DNA of 64,000 nucleotides. Source: Sulfurisphaera ohwakuensis (GTDB taxonomy: Archaea > Thermoproteota > Thermoprotei_A > Sulfolobales > Sulfolobaceae). A program made the translations under genes and the position numbers. The DNA is taken from NCBI RefSeq assembly GCF_009729055.1, contig NZ_CP045484.1, positions 1,984,001 through 2,048,000 on the forward strand. Reading direction: 5' to 3'. The notes beneath the pieces are model-generated. The model worked only from the letters and a program-made list of their open reading frames with translations, ran no database searches and was not told the DNA's origin. Positions 37,741 to 52,841 of this stretch are shown in pieces (positions within the stretch are counted from its first letter, which is position 1; each line of letters begins with the position of its first letter).

Positions 37741-38195
37741 TACCGTTCGTACCTACACCAGATGAAGTTGCGATAGAAATGCTAAAATGTGCTAATGCTA
37801 AGAAAGGCGATATAGTACTTGATCTAGGTGCGGGTAATGCTAGGCCCTTGATAATAGCGAAAAAGCAATTTAATGTAAAATTAGCAATAGGTGTAGAAAT
37901 AGATAAGAGATTATGCAAAGAAGCTTATGAGGATAAATCAATAGAAATAATTTGTGGCGATATGCTTACTATGGCTCCTATTTTACTCCCTAAAGCAGAT
38001 ATATTGCTTTCCTATTTATCTACAAGAACTAATGAACTCTTAGAGCCTTATATATTAAATTATGGTAAGAAAGGATTGAGAGTAATATCTCATGATTTCC
38101 GATATGATCATCTTACACTTTATGATACAAAAAGAGTAAAGGCAATGGGAATATTAGGAGAAACTGAACATATAATCTACTGTTACAAACTATGA
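37734..38195 (+). CDS. SAM-dependent methyltransferase, aKMT-like
   Basis: The 153-aa protein starts (GTG) [20 protein letters not shown], then motif [18 protein letters not shown], the acidic GVEIDKRLC and [20 protein letters not shown]. The VPTP opening and small size resemble the Sulfolobus protein-lysine methyltransferase aKMT, which modifies many chromatin and other proteins. Because aKMT has its own gene elsewhere in known Sulfolobus genomes, this may be a paralogue with another target. It sits between mobA and dph6 with overlaps of 7 and 4 bases. Confidence 0.8.
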   Translation: MLVPFVPTPDEVAIEMLKCANAKKGDIVLDLGAGNARPLIIAKKQFNVKLAIGVEIDKRLCKEAYEDKSIEIICGDMLTMAPILLPKADILLSYLSTRTNELLEPYILNYGKKGLRVISHDFRYDHLTLYDTKRVKAMGILGETEHIIYCYKL

Positions 38196-38860
38196 AAATT
38201 TGCACCTTATTCTCTGGAGGTAAAGATAGTACGTATTCCTTACATTGGGCTATGTTCAAAGGTTTTGAAATCTTGTGCCTTATTACTCTTCTTCCAAAGA
38301 AAGAATATTCATGGATGTTTCAAGTTCCTAACGTTGAACTTACGAAATATCAGGCAGAAGTTCTTGGAATCCCCCTTTTACAAATTCCTACTTCTGGAGA
38401 AAAAGATAAAGAACTAGAAGATTTAAAAATAGCATTTAAAAAAGCAAAGGAGCTTGGTGCTCGTGGAATTGTAACTGGTGCACTACTTTCAGATTACCAA
38501 AGGCTAAATATTAACATAATAGCAGAAGAAGTAGGATTAAAAACATATTCACCTTTATGGAGGAAAAAGCAAGATGAATACCTTAGAGAACTTATTGAGG
38601 AGGGATTTAAATTTATAATAACCTCAGCAACAGCATACGGTTTTCCCTTTGAGTTGCTAGGAAAAATTATAACTGAAAAAGATGTTGAGATCATTATTGA
38701 AAGAGCCAGAAAATTTGGATTTAACCCGGCATTTGAAGGAGGAGAAGCTGAAACTTTTGTGGTTTACGCACCATTGTTCAAAAGAGAATTAAAGATTGAA
38801 GGTTATAAAAAGAAAATAAGTGAATACGAGTGGAGATTTATAATAACACATATACATTAA
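38192..38860 (+). CDS. dph6: diphthine-ammonia ligase (Dph6)
   Basis: The 222-aa PP-loop ATPase has the nucleotide motif [15 protein letters not shown] at residues ~6-20, [19 protein letters not shown], and the Dph6 hallmark [19 protein letters not shown]. It performs the last, ATP-dependent amidation in making diphthamide on elongation factor 2. The start overlaps the methyltransferase stop by 4 bases (ATGA) and the end overlaps the amidohydrolase gene by 31 bases. Confidence 0.92.
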   Translation: MKICTLFSGGKDSTYSLHWAMFKGFEILCLITLLPKKEYSWMFQVPNVELTKYQAEVLGIPLLQIPTSGEKDKELEDLKIAFKKAKELGARGIVTGALLSDYQRLNINIIAEEVGLKTYSPLWRKKQDEYLRELIEEGFKFIITSATAYGFPFELLGKIITEKDVEIIIERARKFGFNPAFEGGEAETFVVYAPLFKRELKIEGYKKKISEYEWRFIITHIH

Positions 38861-40065
38861 AAAATTGCAGCTTTATTGTAAATTACGATTCTATCATAGA
38901 AAACAACAACATTGTAATTGAGAATGGAATCATTAAAAATATAGGGAAAGAAGTTGAAGGAGATGAAATAGATTGTAGTGACTTTATAGTTATACCCGGT
39001 CTAGTAAATGCACATACTCATACGCCAATGAGCATATTAAGAGGGTATTATGATGATGCAGAATTAAGTGAATGGTTAAATAAGATATGGGAGTTTGAGA
39101 AAAATTTTGACAAAAAACTAATGAGATTAGGTTCTGAAATCTCCATACTTGAGATGCTAATTAATGGAATTACAGCGTTTGTAGACATGTATTTTAATCC
39201 GCTGGACGTTAAAGAATTAGCAGAAATATACAAAATAAGAGCTTTTGCTGGATTCACATTTCTTGACTCATTAAATGATCCTTACTTTATTGATAAACTT
39301 CAAAGAAATTTAACTCCTACAACATATTTTAAACCTATAATAAATGTACATAGTGTATATACCGTAAGTGAAAATACATTAAAGTTAGCAATACAATTGC
39401 AAGAAGAATTAAATGAATGGGTTCATATTCATGTATCTGAAACCAGAAAAGAAATTTATGAGATAAAAAAGAAATATGGCGTATTCCCAATAGAGTATTT
39501 AAACCACCTAGGACTGTTAAACAGAAAAATTCAATTAGTTCATGTTGGTTGGATAGCTAGTTGGGAGATTGACCTTCTTAAAAATGCCACAGTAACATAT
39601 TGCCCTACATCTAACATGAAATTAGCAACAGGTGGTTCGTTCCCCCTGTTTGATATGTTTAATAAGGGAGTAAATATAACTTTGGGAACTGACGGACCTG
39701 CAAGCAATAATTCTTTAGATCTATTCATAGAAATGAAATATGGAGTTTTACTTCAAAGACAAATGTATTGGAATACTGACGTTAAAGCATGGCATTTATT
39801 TAAAATAGCTACCTTAAATGGATACAAACTCTTAGATTTACCGGGTGGATATATAAAAGAAGGAAATATAGCTGATCTTGTCTTATTGGATAAAAACAAA
39901 ATATACCCTCTTTTTAGAGATAGACTATTATCACACTTAGTATATTACGCCACTGGGAATCTTGTTAAAGGCATAATAATAAACGGAGTATTAAGATGGA
40001 GAAAAGAACTAGAAAGTCTTCTATTAGAAAAAATCACACAGATCTATGAACTACTAAATTCTTGA
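38830..40065 (+). CDS. amidohydrolase, SAH/5'-deoxyadenosine/MTA deaminase-like
   Basis: The 411-aa enzyme has the metal-binding [14 protein letters not shown], the [12 protein letters not shown] and QLVHVGWI histidines and [20 protein letters not shown], the pattern of the S-adenosylhomocysteine/methylthioadenosine/5'-deoxyadenosine deaminase group. It likely converts a purine nucleoside to its inosine form and so recycles SAM by-products, which would suit its place after a methyltransferase gene. The start is GTG 38830, inside the dph6 gene. It overlaps a convergent regulator gene by 22 bases. Confidence 0.87.
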   Translation: MEIYNNTYTLKNCSFIVNYDSIIENNNIVIENGIIKNIGKEVEGDEIDCSDFIVIPGLVNAHTHTPMSILRGYYDDAELSEWLNKIWEFEKNFDKKLMRLGSEISILEMLINGITAFVDMYFNPLDVKELAEIYKIRAFAGFTFLDSLNDPYFIDKLQRNLTPTTYFKPIINVHSVYTVSENTLKLAIQLQEELNEWVHIHVSETRKEIYEIKKKYGVFPIEYLNHLGLLNRKIQLVHVGWIASWEIDLLKNATVTYCPTSNMKLATGGSFPLFDMFNKGVNITLGTDGPASNNSLDLFIEMKYGVLLQRQMYWNTDVKAWHLFKIATLNGYKLLDLPGGYIKEGNIADLVLLDKNKIYPLFRDRLLSHLVYYATGNLVKGIIINGVLRWRKELESLLLEKITQIYELLNS

Positions 40066-40430
40066 TCTACTAACTGTGCCATCTTTTCAGCACAATCTTT
40101 AATATCACTTAGAATTTTCTGTTTCAATTCATTATAATCCTTTGTTTTATAAAGATATCTTGGCCTTCCAGCCTTGTTACCAGGTTCTTTTATCCTCATC
40201 ACTAAACCCATTTCCAAGAGCTTATTTAGGCTCCTATTGATTGATGCTTTAGATAACTTTAAATCAGATTCTAAATCTTCAGTTCCCCTTGCCTCAGATT
40301 TTGCTAAAGCTATTAATACTTGTACATCCGTCTCTGATAGACCATAACAAAATGACAGAATATCCACTAATCCAGCATCCTTTCCAGAGGGTAATTTTAT
40401 TCTTGTCCCACTAATCTGAGTTTGAGACAT
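40044..40430 (-). CDS. winged-helix transcriptional regulator (TrmB/MarR-like)
   Basis: The 128-aa protein has a winged helix in the centre: LSETDVQVLIALAKSEARGT, LESDLKLSKASINRSLNKLL and MGLVMRIKEPGNKAGRPRYL. The C-terminal amphipathic helix probably mediates dimerisation. No ligand-binding domain is present. It resembles small Sulfolobales TrmB-like regulators and its target is unknown. About 250 bases of non-coding DNA separate it from the AbrB-like gene, room for its own promoter and a divergent one. Confidence 0.82.
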   Translation of the reverse strand: MSQTQISGTRIKLPSGKDAGLVDILSFCYGLSETDVQVLIALAKSEARGTEDLESDLKLSKASINRSLNKLLEMGLVMRIKEPGNKAGRPRYLYKTKDYNELKQKILSDIKDCAEKMAQLVDQEFSSS

Positions 40431-40637
40431 TTATATCACAAATAAAGATTCTATTATTACTCCTATTTATATTTTTTCGTTATAATTAAAGAGACCTTTA
40501 CTAATCAGTTAAACTTACATATCAATATTTATTGCATAAGGAATTGAAACTTCTAGTTTGTATAAATGAAGAATAATCACATTTACTACTATTTTCGCTT
40601 TATCTATTTAAATCTGACTTTTCCCTACTATAGTAAA

Positions 40638-40650
40638 GTTTTAAATATAA
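40638..40650 (+). promoter_or_regulatory. TATA-box promoter of the AbrB-like gene
   Basis: GTTTTAAATATAA lies 30-42 bases before the ATG at 40680. This leaves a short leader of about ten bases containing GTGAGAT, which could be a weak ribosome site. Confidence 0.5.
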
Positions 40651-40679
40651 GTATCAATATACATTAACTTGTGAGATAG

Positions 40680-40844
40680 ATGGCTGTCGAAGAAATAGTT
40701 AAAGTATCAAGAAACTATCAAGTTACCATACCAGCTAAAATAAGGCAAAAGTTTCAAATAAAAGAAGGAGATCTTGTAAAGGTAGTTTTCGATGAGAATG
40801 AAAACGTAATTAAAATACAAGTACTAAGAGAACCATGGAAATAA
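40680..40844 (+). CDS. SpoVT/AbrB-like small DNA-binding protein
   Basis: The 54-aa protein (MAVEEIVKVSRNYQVTIPAK, then IRQKFQIKEGDLVKVVFDE) shows the full swapped-hairpin AbrB fold with the VTIPAKIR-Q and EGD-V-V landmarks. Proteins of this size are often antitoxins (VapB-like) or free-standing regulators. No toxin gene (PIN domain) follows, since the next gene is TatD-like. It is thus probably a solitary regulator. The gene has its own TATA box and ends 33 bases before tatD. Confidence 0.85.
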   Translation: MAVEEIVKVSRNYQVTIPAKIRQKFQIKEGDLVKVVFDENENVIKIQVLREPWK

Positions 40845-40877
40845 ACATAAATTTTCTTTTTTCTCTTCTTTTATTAA

Positions 40878-41606
40878 ATGCTAGTAGATGCGCACGCTCA
40901 TATAGATGTTAAGGATTTTGATAAAGACAGAGATCAAATACTAAAAAAATGTAACATAATAGTAGTAAATGCAGGAGTAGATTTAGAAAGTAACTTAAAA
41001 TCGCTTGAATTAGAAAAAAAATATAGTAATGTTATCGCAGCAGTAGGATTTCACCCAGAATTTGTCAAAGATAAAATAAATGAATTAGATAAATGTTTAG
41101 AACTTGTTGAAAAGGCAAGAATAATTAGTGAAGTAGGATTAGATTATTTTTGGGTAAAAGAAGATGAACTAAGAAAGAAAGAAATAGAGATCTTATCTAG
41201 GTTTTTAGAGATAGGTGAAAAAGAGCAAAAACCATTAATTATACACGTTAGAGGAGGATTTAATGACCTTGTTACCATTTTATCATCATATAAGGTTAAG
41301 TTTGTTATTCATGCATTTGAAGGAAGTATAAAAAATGCAAAAAGAGTTATTGAATTAGGTGGATTAATCTCTATGCCTCCAATACTTTTGAGAGATAAAA
41401 CAAGACAAGAGATCATAAAAAATGTGGACTTAGAATATATTTTAACTGAAACTGATTCACCTTTTATGGCTCATGAGAAGATGATTAGAAACGAACCATG
41501 TAATGTACAATTAACAATAGAGAAGATTGCAGAATTAAAAAACATTGATATTCAAGAAGTAGAGAAAAAAATAGAAAATAACTTTAAAAAATTACTTTAC
41601 TTATGA
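40878..41606 (+). CDS. TatD-family metal-dependent hydrolase
   Basis: The 242-aa TIM-barrel metalloenzyme has the metal ligands VDAHAHID at the start, EVGLDYFW, IIHVRGGF, FVIHAFEG and TETDSPFMA, the ordered motif set of TatD DNases. These act as 3'-5' exonucleases or deoxyribonucleases in known cases. It lies downstream of the AbrB-like gene, possibly in one transcript. The end overlaps the convergent oxidase subunit gene by 10 bases. Confidence 0.9.
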   Translation: MLVDAHAHIDVKDFDKDRDQILKKCNIIVVNAGVDLESNLKSLELEKKYSNVIAAVGFHPEFVKDKINELDKCLELVEKARIISEVGLDYFWVKEDELRKKEIEILSRFLEIGEKEQKPLIIHVRGGFNDLVTILSSYKVKFVIHAFEGSIKNAKRVIELGGLISMPPILLRDKTRQEIIKNVDLEYILTETDSPFMAHEKMIRNEPCNVQLTIEKIAELKNIDIQEVEKKIENNFKKLLYL

Positions 41607-41806
41607 CTTTCTTCCTCTTCTGTTGGTGCAAAATATACGAACAAGAAGTACGCTAGAAAGCCGATAAATGCTGCAATAGTAAATGGCAGTACGTATGGTA
41701 CTGCAGCTTGATGAAGTGTTATTTCTGAGATTTCCCAAACTAACCCAGCTATTGCTAATACATATCCAATTCCTAATAGCTTAAAGAAGCTAACCATTTT
41801 TATCAC
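41597..41806 (-). CDS. doxE: terminal quinol oxidase small subunit (DoxE-like)
   Basis: The 69-aa protein has two hydrophobic helices (LLGIGYVLAIAGLVWEI and VLPFTIAAFIGFLAYFLFVY) and an acidic tail. Its size and place as the last gene of the operon match DoxE of the Acidianus ambivalens aa3-type quinol oxidase. Its ATG overlaps the DoxC stop (ATGA), so expression is coupled. The assignment leans on gene order. Confidence 0.78.
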   Translation of the reverse strand: MIKMVSFFKLLGIGYVLAIAGLVWEISEITLHQAAVPYVLPFTIAAFIGFLAYFLFVYFAPTEEEESHK

Positions 41807-42891
41807 CCTTCAACCAAAATTGTTCCCCATAAAGACATTAAATAACCTGCTTGTTCACCAGTTAGCGGATTAGACATTCCATCTAAGTTATATACATAGT
41901 ATGCTGGATAAATAATTCCATAAACATATGCTGGTGCATTTGCCCTAAATGTAAATGTCATATAAGTATTATATGTTGATGCATTAAGCATTTGATATGC
42001 TACTGGAGTTATTGTACCATTCCACCAAACTGCATAGACACCAACATACAGACCAGTCATTGGTTCTGGAGTCCCACTAGCAGTATAATTGTCCAGCCAA
42101 TTATGATCATTATCTGGAGTCGGTATGTATAGTTTTAATGTAGCAGTTGAGTTAGCATTTATTATAAATGTCGGACCGGGTATTGAATCATTAAATGCAG
42201 CGTATTTATCGGAGACTGCATATAACACTGGTGAGGAACCTGAGACTACTATTATTGGTGGATTATAGGGGTCACCGACTAGGCCACTAGAGTGCGCGGC
42301 GTTTGAAGAGCTAATGTAACTGCTTATATCATTAGGTGAGAAATAACCACTTGTTGGAATAACTAATATTTCACCTACATCATAAGAGAACCATGGACCG
42401 TTATATTCACCATCTAAGAATGCGTATGCACCTTCAGCGATTGGTGTACCACTTGAAGTAGCAGCATACCATACAGCATATTGAGTTAGTCCAGGTACAA
42501 TTTGAGTATCTACAACATACTTGGAATTATATACTGGTATATACATGTTCTCAGTTGCAGTCTTGCCCATAACAGCATACATCGTCATATTCAGATACTG
42601 ACCGGGATGAACTACCATTAGATTATAGTAGTATGGCAAAACTGTACCATTTGGTAACACTAATTCTGAATCTATTCCTCCTCCATGTTCTTGAACCATA
42701 AATACGTACTCTTCAGCGTATACAGTAGTTTGTATCACCATTGAAGTAGGAGTGTTTGATGGAATATCAGCAGAAAAAACAGTAGACGTACCTCCAACAG
42801 TAAATACTTGAGGTAAAGTTGTAACTACAACTATTGCTAAAAGTAAAATTGCAAATCCAGTCCAAATCCATTCCCAAGTTTCTTTCTTCAT
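41803..42891 (-). CDS. doxC: terminal quinol oxidase subunit II-like (DoxC)
   Basis: The 362-aa protein has one N-terminal membrane anchor (WTGFAILLLAIVVVTTLPQV) and a large extracytoplasmic beta-rich domain with many Tyr/Ser/Thr residues. It lacks the CuA ligand motif of cytochrome c oxidase subunit II, as expected for a quinol oxidase. Size and order (after DoxB, before DoxE) match DoxC of Acidianus. It sits outside the membrane beside subunit I. The gap to doxB is 60 bases. Confidence 0.83.
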   Translation of the reverse strand: MKKETWEWIWTGFAILLLAIVVVTTLPQVFTVGGTSTVFSADIPSNTPTSMVIQTTVYAEEYVFMVQEHGGGIDSELVLPNGTVLPYYYNLMVVHPGQYLNMTMYAVMGKTATENMYIPVYNSKYVVDTQIVPGLTQYAVWYAATSSGTPIAEGAYAFLDGEYNGPWFSYDVGEILVIPTSGYFSPNDISSYISSSNAAHSSGLVGDPYNPPIIVVSGSSPVLYAVSDKYAAFNDSIPGPTFIINANSTATLKLYIPTPDNDHNWLDNYTASGTPEPMTGLYVGVYAVWWNGTITPVAYQMLNASTYNTYMTFTFRANAPAYVYGIIYPAYYVYNLDGMSNPLTGEQAGYLMSLWGTILVEG

Positions 42892-42951
42892 ATTTCCCCA
42901 CCAAATTTACAAGTTTTAAAATAAACTTCATATAATAAAAAATTAACTAAC

Positions 42952-44733
<1,782 letters not shown>

Positions 44734-45138
44734 TATGATTCACCATTTTTAATTTCGCTATCCCTTTTTTAAATCTTATTTTTATAAAAGTTACGTTTTT
44801 TATGATTAACTGAGTTTAATATTATATAATGGTTTAAAAAAACTAAAATGCATAATTATTGAATATATTTTATCATTTGATCAAAGTCTTTTCTAAATAA
44901 TAGACTAATTAACGGAGATGTTTATTTTCTCTAACAAGTACCTATAATTAGATGCTTAAAATGTTTTAATATACTTTTTAACAAACTCATATAACAAAAT
45001 ACAAATGAAAATATCTATATAATAATTTATATTATATATAGTTATAAAAAGAGAAATATACTATCATATTGCTGTTAATTAGAAACGTTGATAAATAGTG
45101 TACATTCATAAATGTTAGAAGCTGCAAATATATTATAA
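44734..45138. other. intergenic region upstream of doxB
   Basis: This is about 400 bases between the doxB start and the tRNA-Ser gene, both on the minus strand. It is very AT-rich. The tRNA terminator and the doxB promoter must lie here. TATA-like runs occur (for example near 44750-44785, ATCCCTTTTTTAAATCTTAT), consistent with a promoter about 30 bases upstream of doxB. No ORF or repeat is supported. Confidence 0.5.
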
Positions 45139-45227
45139 TGGCGCCGGGGGCGGGATTTGAACCCGCGCGGGGACGGACCCCAGCGGCTTAGCAGGCCGCC
45201 GCCCTAACCGGGCTAGGCGACCCCGGC
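45139..45227 (-). tRNA. tRNA-Ser (anticodon GCU)
   Basis: On the minus strand, the 7-bp acceptor stem GCCGGGG pairs with CCCCGGC (45221-45227 with 45143-45149). The discriminator is G and CCA is encoded (45139-45141). The anticodon loop CTGCTAA has the anticodon GCT at 45190-45192, giving Ser. A long variable arm (GGGGTCCGTCCCC) and a GGTTCAAATCC T-loop confirm a class II tRNA-Ser. The 86-base body (89 with CCA) shows no intron. Confidence 0.96.
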
Positions 45228-45301
45228 ATACTAATATTATTACAACAACTATATAAATTTTTTCGAGTAAGAGTTTTGGTCATAATTCCTAAATTATAAG
45301 A

Positions 45302-45609
45302 TGGGTCGGCCCCCTTATGCCATGATCCTTTCCTCTCTAGATTTACCCCCAGCCTTTCTCACACCGGTGACCGGTGAACGCGGACGGCCGGACACGGTTG
45401 CTCCCTTCCGGACCTGGCCGATTCCTCCGGTTGACGCGATATCCCCTCTCCCTCCAGAGAGGAGATTCGCGTCCGTCTCGCCCCACCGGGCGGTGCTCAT
45501 CGTTCAGCTGGGATCTAGAGAGGTAGGTATCATGGCATAAGGGTTACTGGTGCCCCATTACGCCACGGGGTTACAGGAGCTGGCGAGACTCCCCACCCTA
45601 CCCGACCCA
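45302..45609 (-). ncRNA. 7S RNA of the signal recognition particle
   Basis: The RNA is read on the minus strand and is about 308 bases long. The ends pair (GGGTCGG at the 5' end with CCGACCC at the 3' end). The SRP54-binding helix 8 carries the invariant AGGTCCGGAAGGGAGCA at 45398-45417. Long helices (helix 5) and Alu-side segments are seen in the remainder. GC content is far above its surroundings, as normal for stable RNA in thermophiles. It lies 74 bases from tRNA-Ser and shares its strand. End positions are approximate. Confidence 0.95.
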
Positions 45610-45630
45610 AATATAAATTATAAAAGTTCT

Positions 45631-46257
45631 TTAAGAGTTTAACTCATTCATAATTTGGCATAAAGAGTTCACTATTTTTATTCCTAGACTTGTTAACTTC
45701 TCAACATCAATAGGTACTTCTGATCTTACTAGATATATTTTGCCTAATCTTGCTTTTTTAAAGGCTATTGCATCAACTTCAGTGTCTCCTATTCCTATTG
45801 ATAATGCTGGATTAAGGTTTAGTTTATCTATTGCCAATAGTATCCCTTCTGGGTCTGGTTTACCATTTATAACATCATCAGACGTTATAAGTAAATCAAC
45901 TGAAATTCCAATAGTGTTTAGAACTTCTATCGCTGATATAGTGTTAGACGAGGTAACTATAGCTGTCTTATATCCGAGTTCTTTAGCCTTTTGTAGTATT
46001 TCTTTCGAACACCTTGTTCCTTTAGCTTTTCTCTTAACCAAATCCAGATACACATTATTTTTTATATTCATTAACTCCTTCCATTTGTCTTTAGCTAAAA
46101 TTTTTGCTATTTCAGCAGTTTTTCTTCCCAACAAAGTCTCTATTTGTATATCTGTGTTTATACCGAGTTTAGATAGTGCTATTTCCCAAGCTTCTTTATG
46201 AATAAAAGCCGTATTAGCTAGGGTACCATCTAGATCAAAAATTATACCTTTATTCAT
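45631..46257 (-). CDS. HAD-superfamily phosphatase (phosphoglycolate phosphatase-like)
   Basis: The 208-aa enzyme has the four HAD motifs: [10 protein letters not shown] (motif I, nucleophile Asp), IVTSSNT (II), GKPDPEG (III Lys) and GIGDTEVD (IV). A helical cap lies between residues ~15 and 80. It dephosphorylates small phosphate esters, the exact substrate being unknown. Its start overlaps the alcohol dehydrogenase stop by 4 bases, so both are likely co-expressed. Confidence 0.87.
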   Translation of the reverse strand: MNKGIIFDLDGTLANTAFIHKEAWEIALSKLGINTDIQIETLLGRKTAEIAKILAKDKWKELMNIKNNVYLDLVKRKAKGTRCSKEILQKAKELGYKTAIVTSSNTISAIEVLNTIGISVDLLITSDDVINGKPDPEGILLAIDKLNLNPALSIGIGDTEVDAIAFKKARLGKIYLVRSEVPIDVEKLTSLGIKIVNSLCQIMNELNS

Positions 46258-47339
46258 GGAACTATCAAACTTCTTATAGCTTCTCCTTCTTCTAATAATT
46301 TTACTGCCTCATTTATCTCCTCTAATCTATATTTACCAGTAACTAACTTACTTGGATCATATTTTCCAGATCTTACTAACTCTAACAATCTGGGCATATC
46401 AATCCTAGGTCTACCTCCATAATTTCCAATTATAGTTATTCCATTTCTTACAATCATTGCTATTCTTAATGGAATTTGCGCTGAAACTGGTGGTAATCCT
46501 ACTAAGACAACTCTTCCACCAATTCTCACACTTTCTATTGCCATTTGCACTGTTTCTTGTGTCCCACCAGCTTCTATAACTACATCTGGCCCTCCGTTAG
46601 TTATTTCTTTTAGTGTTTTAATGGGATCTGTTTCTTTTGTATTTATAACATCAGTTGCACCCAACTCCATGGCTTTTTCAAGTTTCCATTTCTTTGTTCC
46701 TAAGGCAATTATCCTTCCAGCTCCACTTGCTTTGAGTAATTGTATAACTGAAAGACCAACGCCACCTACTCCAACAACTGCTACTGTTTCACCTGGTTCA
46801 ATTTTAGCCGAGTCTACCGCACCATATCCAGTAATTCCTGCACAACCTAATACTGCAACCTTTTGTAAATCCATGTCTTGAGGAACAACTGTTAATGCGT
46901 TTTCATGAACTATTGCATATTCAGCAAATCCTCCTCCAAGAAATGTCCTAACTGCTGTGCCATTTTTTAATCTTAACCTGGTAGTACCATCGAACATTGT
47001 ACCTTTTAATCTTACAGAAGAAAATGTTTCGCAAAGATTTTCATGTCCAGATATACAGTTTCTGCATTTCCCACAAGGATGAATAAACGCTGAAATCACT
47101 CTATCTCCAGGTTTTACTCTAGTTACACCAGGACCTACTTTCTTTACAATTCCGGCTATTTCATGCCCAGCAACTACTGGTGGTGGTACAGGCGTTGCTC
47201 CAACAAACACATTAACATCTGAATGACATAATCCAGTCGCAGCTACTTGTACCATAACCTCGTTTTCTTTAGGATCTTCTATTTCTACTTCCTCAATTTT
47301 TAATGGTTCCTTATAGTTAAATAATATTGCTGCTCTCAT
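46254..47339 (-). CDS. zinc-dependent alcohol dehydrogenase family oxidoreductase
   Basis: The 361-aa MDR enzyme has catalytic-zinc ligands in [11 protein letters not shown] and GHEIAGIV, a structural-zinc lobe [15 protein letters not shown], and the NAD(P)-binding glycine motif [10 protein letters not shown]. In Sulfolobales, enzymes of this family reduce aldehydes or succinate semialdehyde (3HP/4HB cycle); this one could be any of these, and the substrate is not read from sequence. The start codon at 47339 follows a short AT-rich gap of 33 bases. Confidence 0.88.
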   Translation of the reverse strand: MRAAILFNYKEPLKIEEVEIEDPKENEVMVQVAATGLCHSDVNVFVGATPVPPPVVAGHEIAGIVKKVGPGVTRVKPGDRVISAFIHPCGKCRNCISGHENLCETFSSVRLKGTMFDGTTRLRLKNGTAVRTFLGGGFAEYAIVHENALTVVPQDMDLQKVAVLGCAGITGYGAVDSAKIEPGETVAVVGVGGVGLSVIQLLKASGAGRIIALGTKKWKLEKAMELGATDVINTKETDPIKTLKEITNGGPDVVIEAGGTQETVQMAIESVRIGGRVVLVGLPPVSAQIPLRIAMIVRNGITIIGNYGGRPRIDMPRLLELVRSGKYDPSKLVTGKYRLEEINEAVKLLEEGEAIRSLIVP

Positions 47340-47372
47340 TCATATTCCTTTTATTTATACAGTATAAAAAAT

Positions 47373-48355
47373 TTATATCTTTATGACTATCTCTTGGAAG
47401 ATTATTGCTAATATTGCAAATATTAATTCAATTCCCCATAATATTGCAACTATTTGATATTCTTTAAATTTTCCTAGTTTCATAACCACATGAGTTAATG
47501 AGTTAGGTTTACCATCCCAATAAAGATAACCATCAGGAGATATCTTACCAAATGATACTCCCTTAAATTTTGTTCTAGCTTTTAAGAAGAATTCTACGGC
47601 ATATGGAATGTAAAGGAAGAATAACGCAGTATACATATAACCAGCTATACCAATCGAGCCTATAACAGAACCTATAAAATATGTTCCTATATTCCCCGGA
47701 AATATTTTTGCAGGGTACTTATTAAATAATAGGAAAGAAAAGAGAACAAATGCTAAAATTAAAGCCATTACGCCAGCATAAAATGTAGGACCGTTTGATC
47801 TTAACCCTATGTAAGCTAAAGCCGAAGCCATAATTAACCCCATACCGGCACCTAAACCGTTAAGTCCCTCTAGCATGTTAAATGCATTGGCTGTTATCGT
47901 TAATACAGCAGGTAAGATAATTATGTAAAAAAATATTCCAAAGTCTATTTGACCTAAGAATGGTATAGAGATAATAGAATGCCCAGAACTATACAATATG
48001 AGTGGAACAGAAGCAAATATAGGTAGAAAAGCTCTTATTGATTGCCTTAAGTTAAATATATCATCTAGAATACCTAAATAACCTATTAAAAGTGAAGATA
48101 ATAAGACTGAAACAATTACTTTTTCTATTATTTCTGATCTTGGGGAATCATTAGAAAATAATAGAAAAGTGAATGCTCCAGCAATAAAACCAGCAACTAT
48201 ACTTACTCCTCCTAAAACTGGAATCTCTGGTTTATCTGGCTTGTTTATATCTTTTCCTACGAACCCTCTACTTTTTGCTATATTAATAACCCATTTAGTT
48301 GATATATAAGTAACAAGATACCCTATTATTGCTGAGATAATGATTGTTGCCAGAT

Positions 48356-48359
<4 letters not shown>
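47373..48359 (-). CDS. aglH: GlcNAc-1-phosphate transferase (AglH-like, MraY/WecA family)
   Basis: The 328-aa polytopic membrane enzyme has about ten helices. It shows DKPEIPVLGGVSIVAGF, LDDIFNLRQS (acidic metal region), NAFNMLEGLNGLGAGMG (in place of the NxxxNxxDGxDGL box, as in GPT-like archaeal enzymes) and NKYPAKIFPGNIGTYFIG. It charges dolichyl phosphate to start N-glycans. It overlaps the GGPP synthase gene by 4 bases, the order also reported for S. acidocaldarius. Confidence 0.87.
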
Positions 48360-51095
<2,736 letters not shown>

Positions 51096-51103
<8 letters not shown>

Positions 51104-51946
51104 CGAACCTCACTGAAAGATATCCTACCACAGAACTTTTATCTCCAGAAGTATCTCCAGATGTTGCATGCTTTAGCACATATGGCTTCTTATTGAATTT
51201 CTTAGCTAGTATTAATACTGTCATCATTGGACCAAAACCACATGCCGTTACATCTTTTTCTTCAACAACATTAAATAAACCCTTATAATCTAGGCTTAGT
51301 ATTTTTTCTATTGCCATATTGTCTTTTTCTATTGTCTTTTCATGAGGTTCATAATGATTCATATCACTACTTGCTATAACTACGATGTCTCTATCTTTAT
51401 ACTTCTGCATAATCTTAGCAATTCCCTCAGCTAAATACTCAGAAATTTCCGGTGTTTGCATCATAATTACTATTGGTACGATTTTTGTTTTTGAATCAAA
51501 GAAATATTGTAAGAAAGGAACTTGCACTTCTATCGAATGTTCATAAAGGTGAGCTTTTTCATCTATATCTATTACTTCGGATTCTCTAACTAGATCCATA
51601 GCTATTTGTTCATCAATCTCAATTTCTCCTAAAGGTGTTTTCCATTTTCCTTTAGGCCATAAGGAAACATAAGAACCCAAACCAGTATGATTAGGACCTA
51701 ATATTATTACAGTGTCTGGTATGCCTTCAGAAGCTAAATAATAATAAGCATGAGCAGCAACTGGACCACTATACATATAACCAGCATGAGGGACTATAAA
51801 GAAAAGATTATTTCTTTTACTTCTTTGAGGAGGTACTTGAGGGATTTTCCCAGGTCCTAAAGGGTGTAAAAAACTCCATTCTATTTGTTTTTTTAACTTA
51901 TCTTCTTCTCCTTCATAAAATGCACCAGCAACAGCTGGTAATCTTA

Positions 51947-51950
<4 letters not shown>
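51096..51950 (-). CDS. MEMO family protein (AmmeMemoRadiSam B)
   Basis: The 284-aa protein starts [20 protein letters not shown] and includes [29 protein letters not shown] and SDMNHYEPH, all MEMO features with conserved histidines lining a metal-site cleft similar to class III dioxygenases. Its biochemical role in archaea is unknown. The start overlaps the uS2 stop by 4 bases (ATGA), placing it in the ribosomal operon. Confidence 0.92.
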
Positions 51951-52624
<674 letters not shown>

Positions 52625-52634
52625 AAATTACACC

Positions 52635-52835
52635 TCAAATTGGTCTAGTGTAATGAATTACCTCCTTTATAATATCTACGTGAGATAAAAGCATTCTCCT
52701 ACAACAATACCTTTTAACACCTAAATCATCTAATACTTTTCCGGGATCTTCTCCATTAGAAACTCTAGTTATGAATGGTTCCCATTTATCACCAATAAGG
52801 GAACCACAAGTAAAACATCTAATTGGAATAATCAT
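52635..52835 (-). CDS. rpo10: RNA polymerase subunit Rpo10 (RpoN)
   Basis: The 66-aa zinc-binding subunit has the CFTCG motif at residues 7-11 and YCCRRML with two adjacent cysteines, the complete Zn ligand set of archaeal Rpo10/eukaryotic Rpb10. It helps assemble the platform with Rpo3. It is located between uS9 (6-base gap) and uS2. Confidence 0.96.
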   Translation of the reverse strand: MIIPIRCFTCGSLIGDKWEPFITRVSNGEDPGKVLDDLGVKRYCCRRMLLSHVDIIKEVIHYTRPI

Positions 52836-52841
52836 AAAAAT

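Noticed and set aside
45301-45540. Open frames over the SRP RNA on both strands.
   Set aside because: They are GC-rich shadows of a stable RNA with the helix 8 signature and have no protein-like composition.
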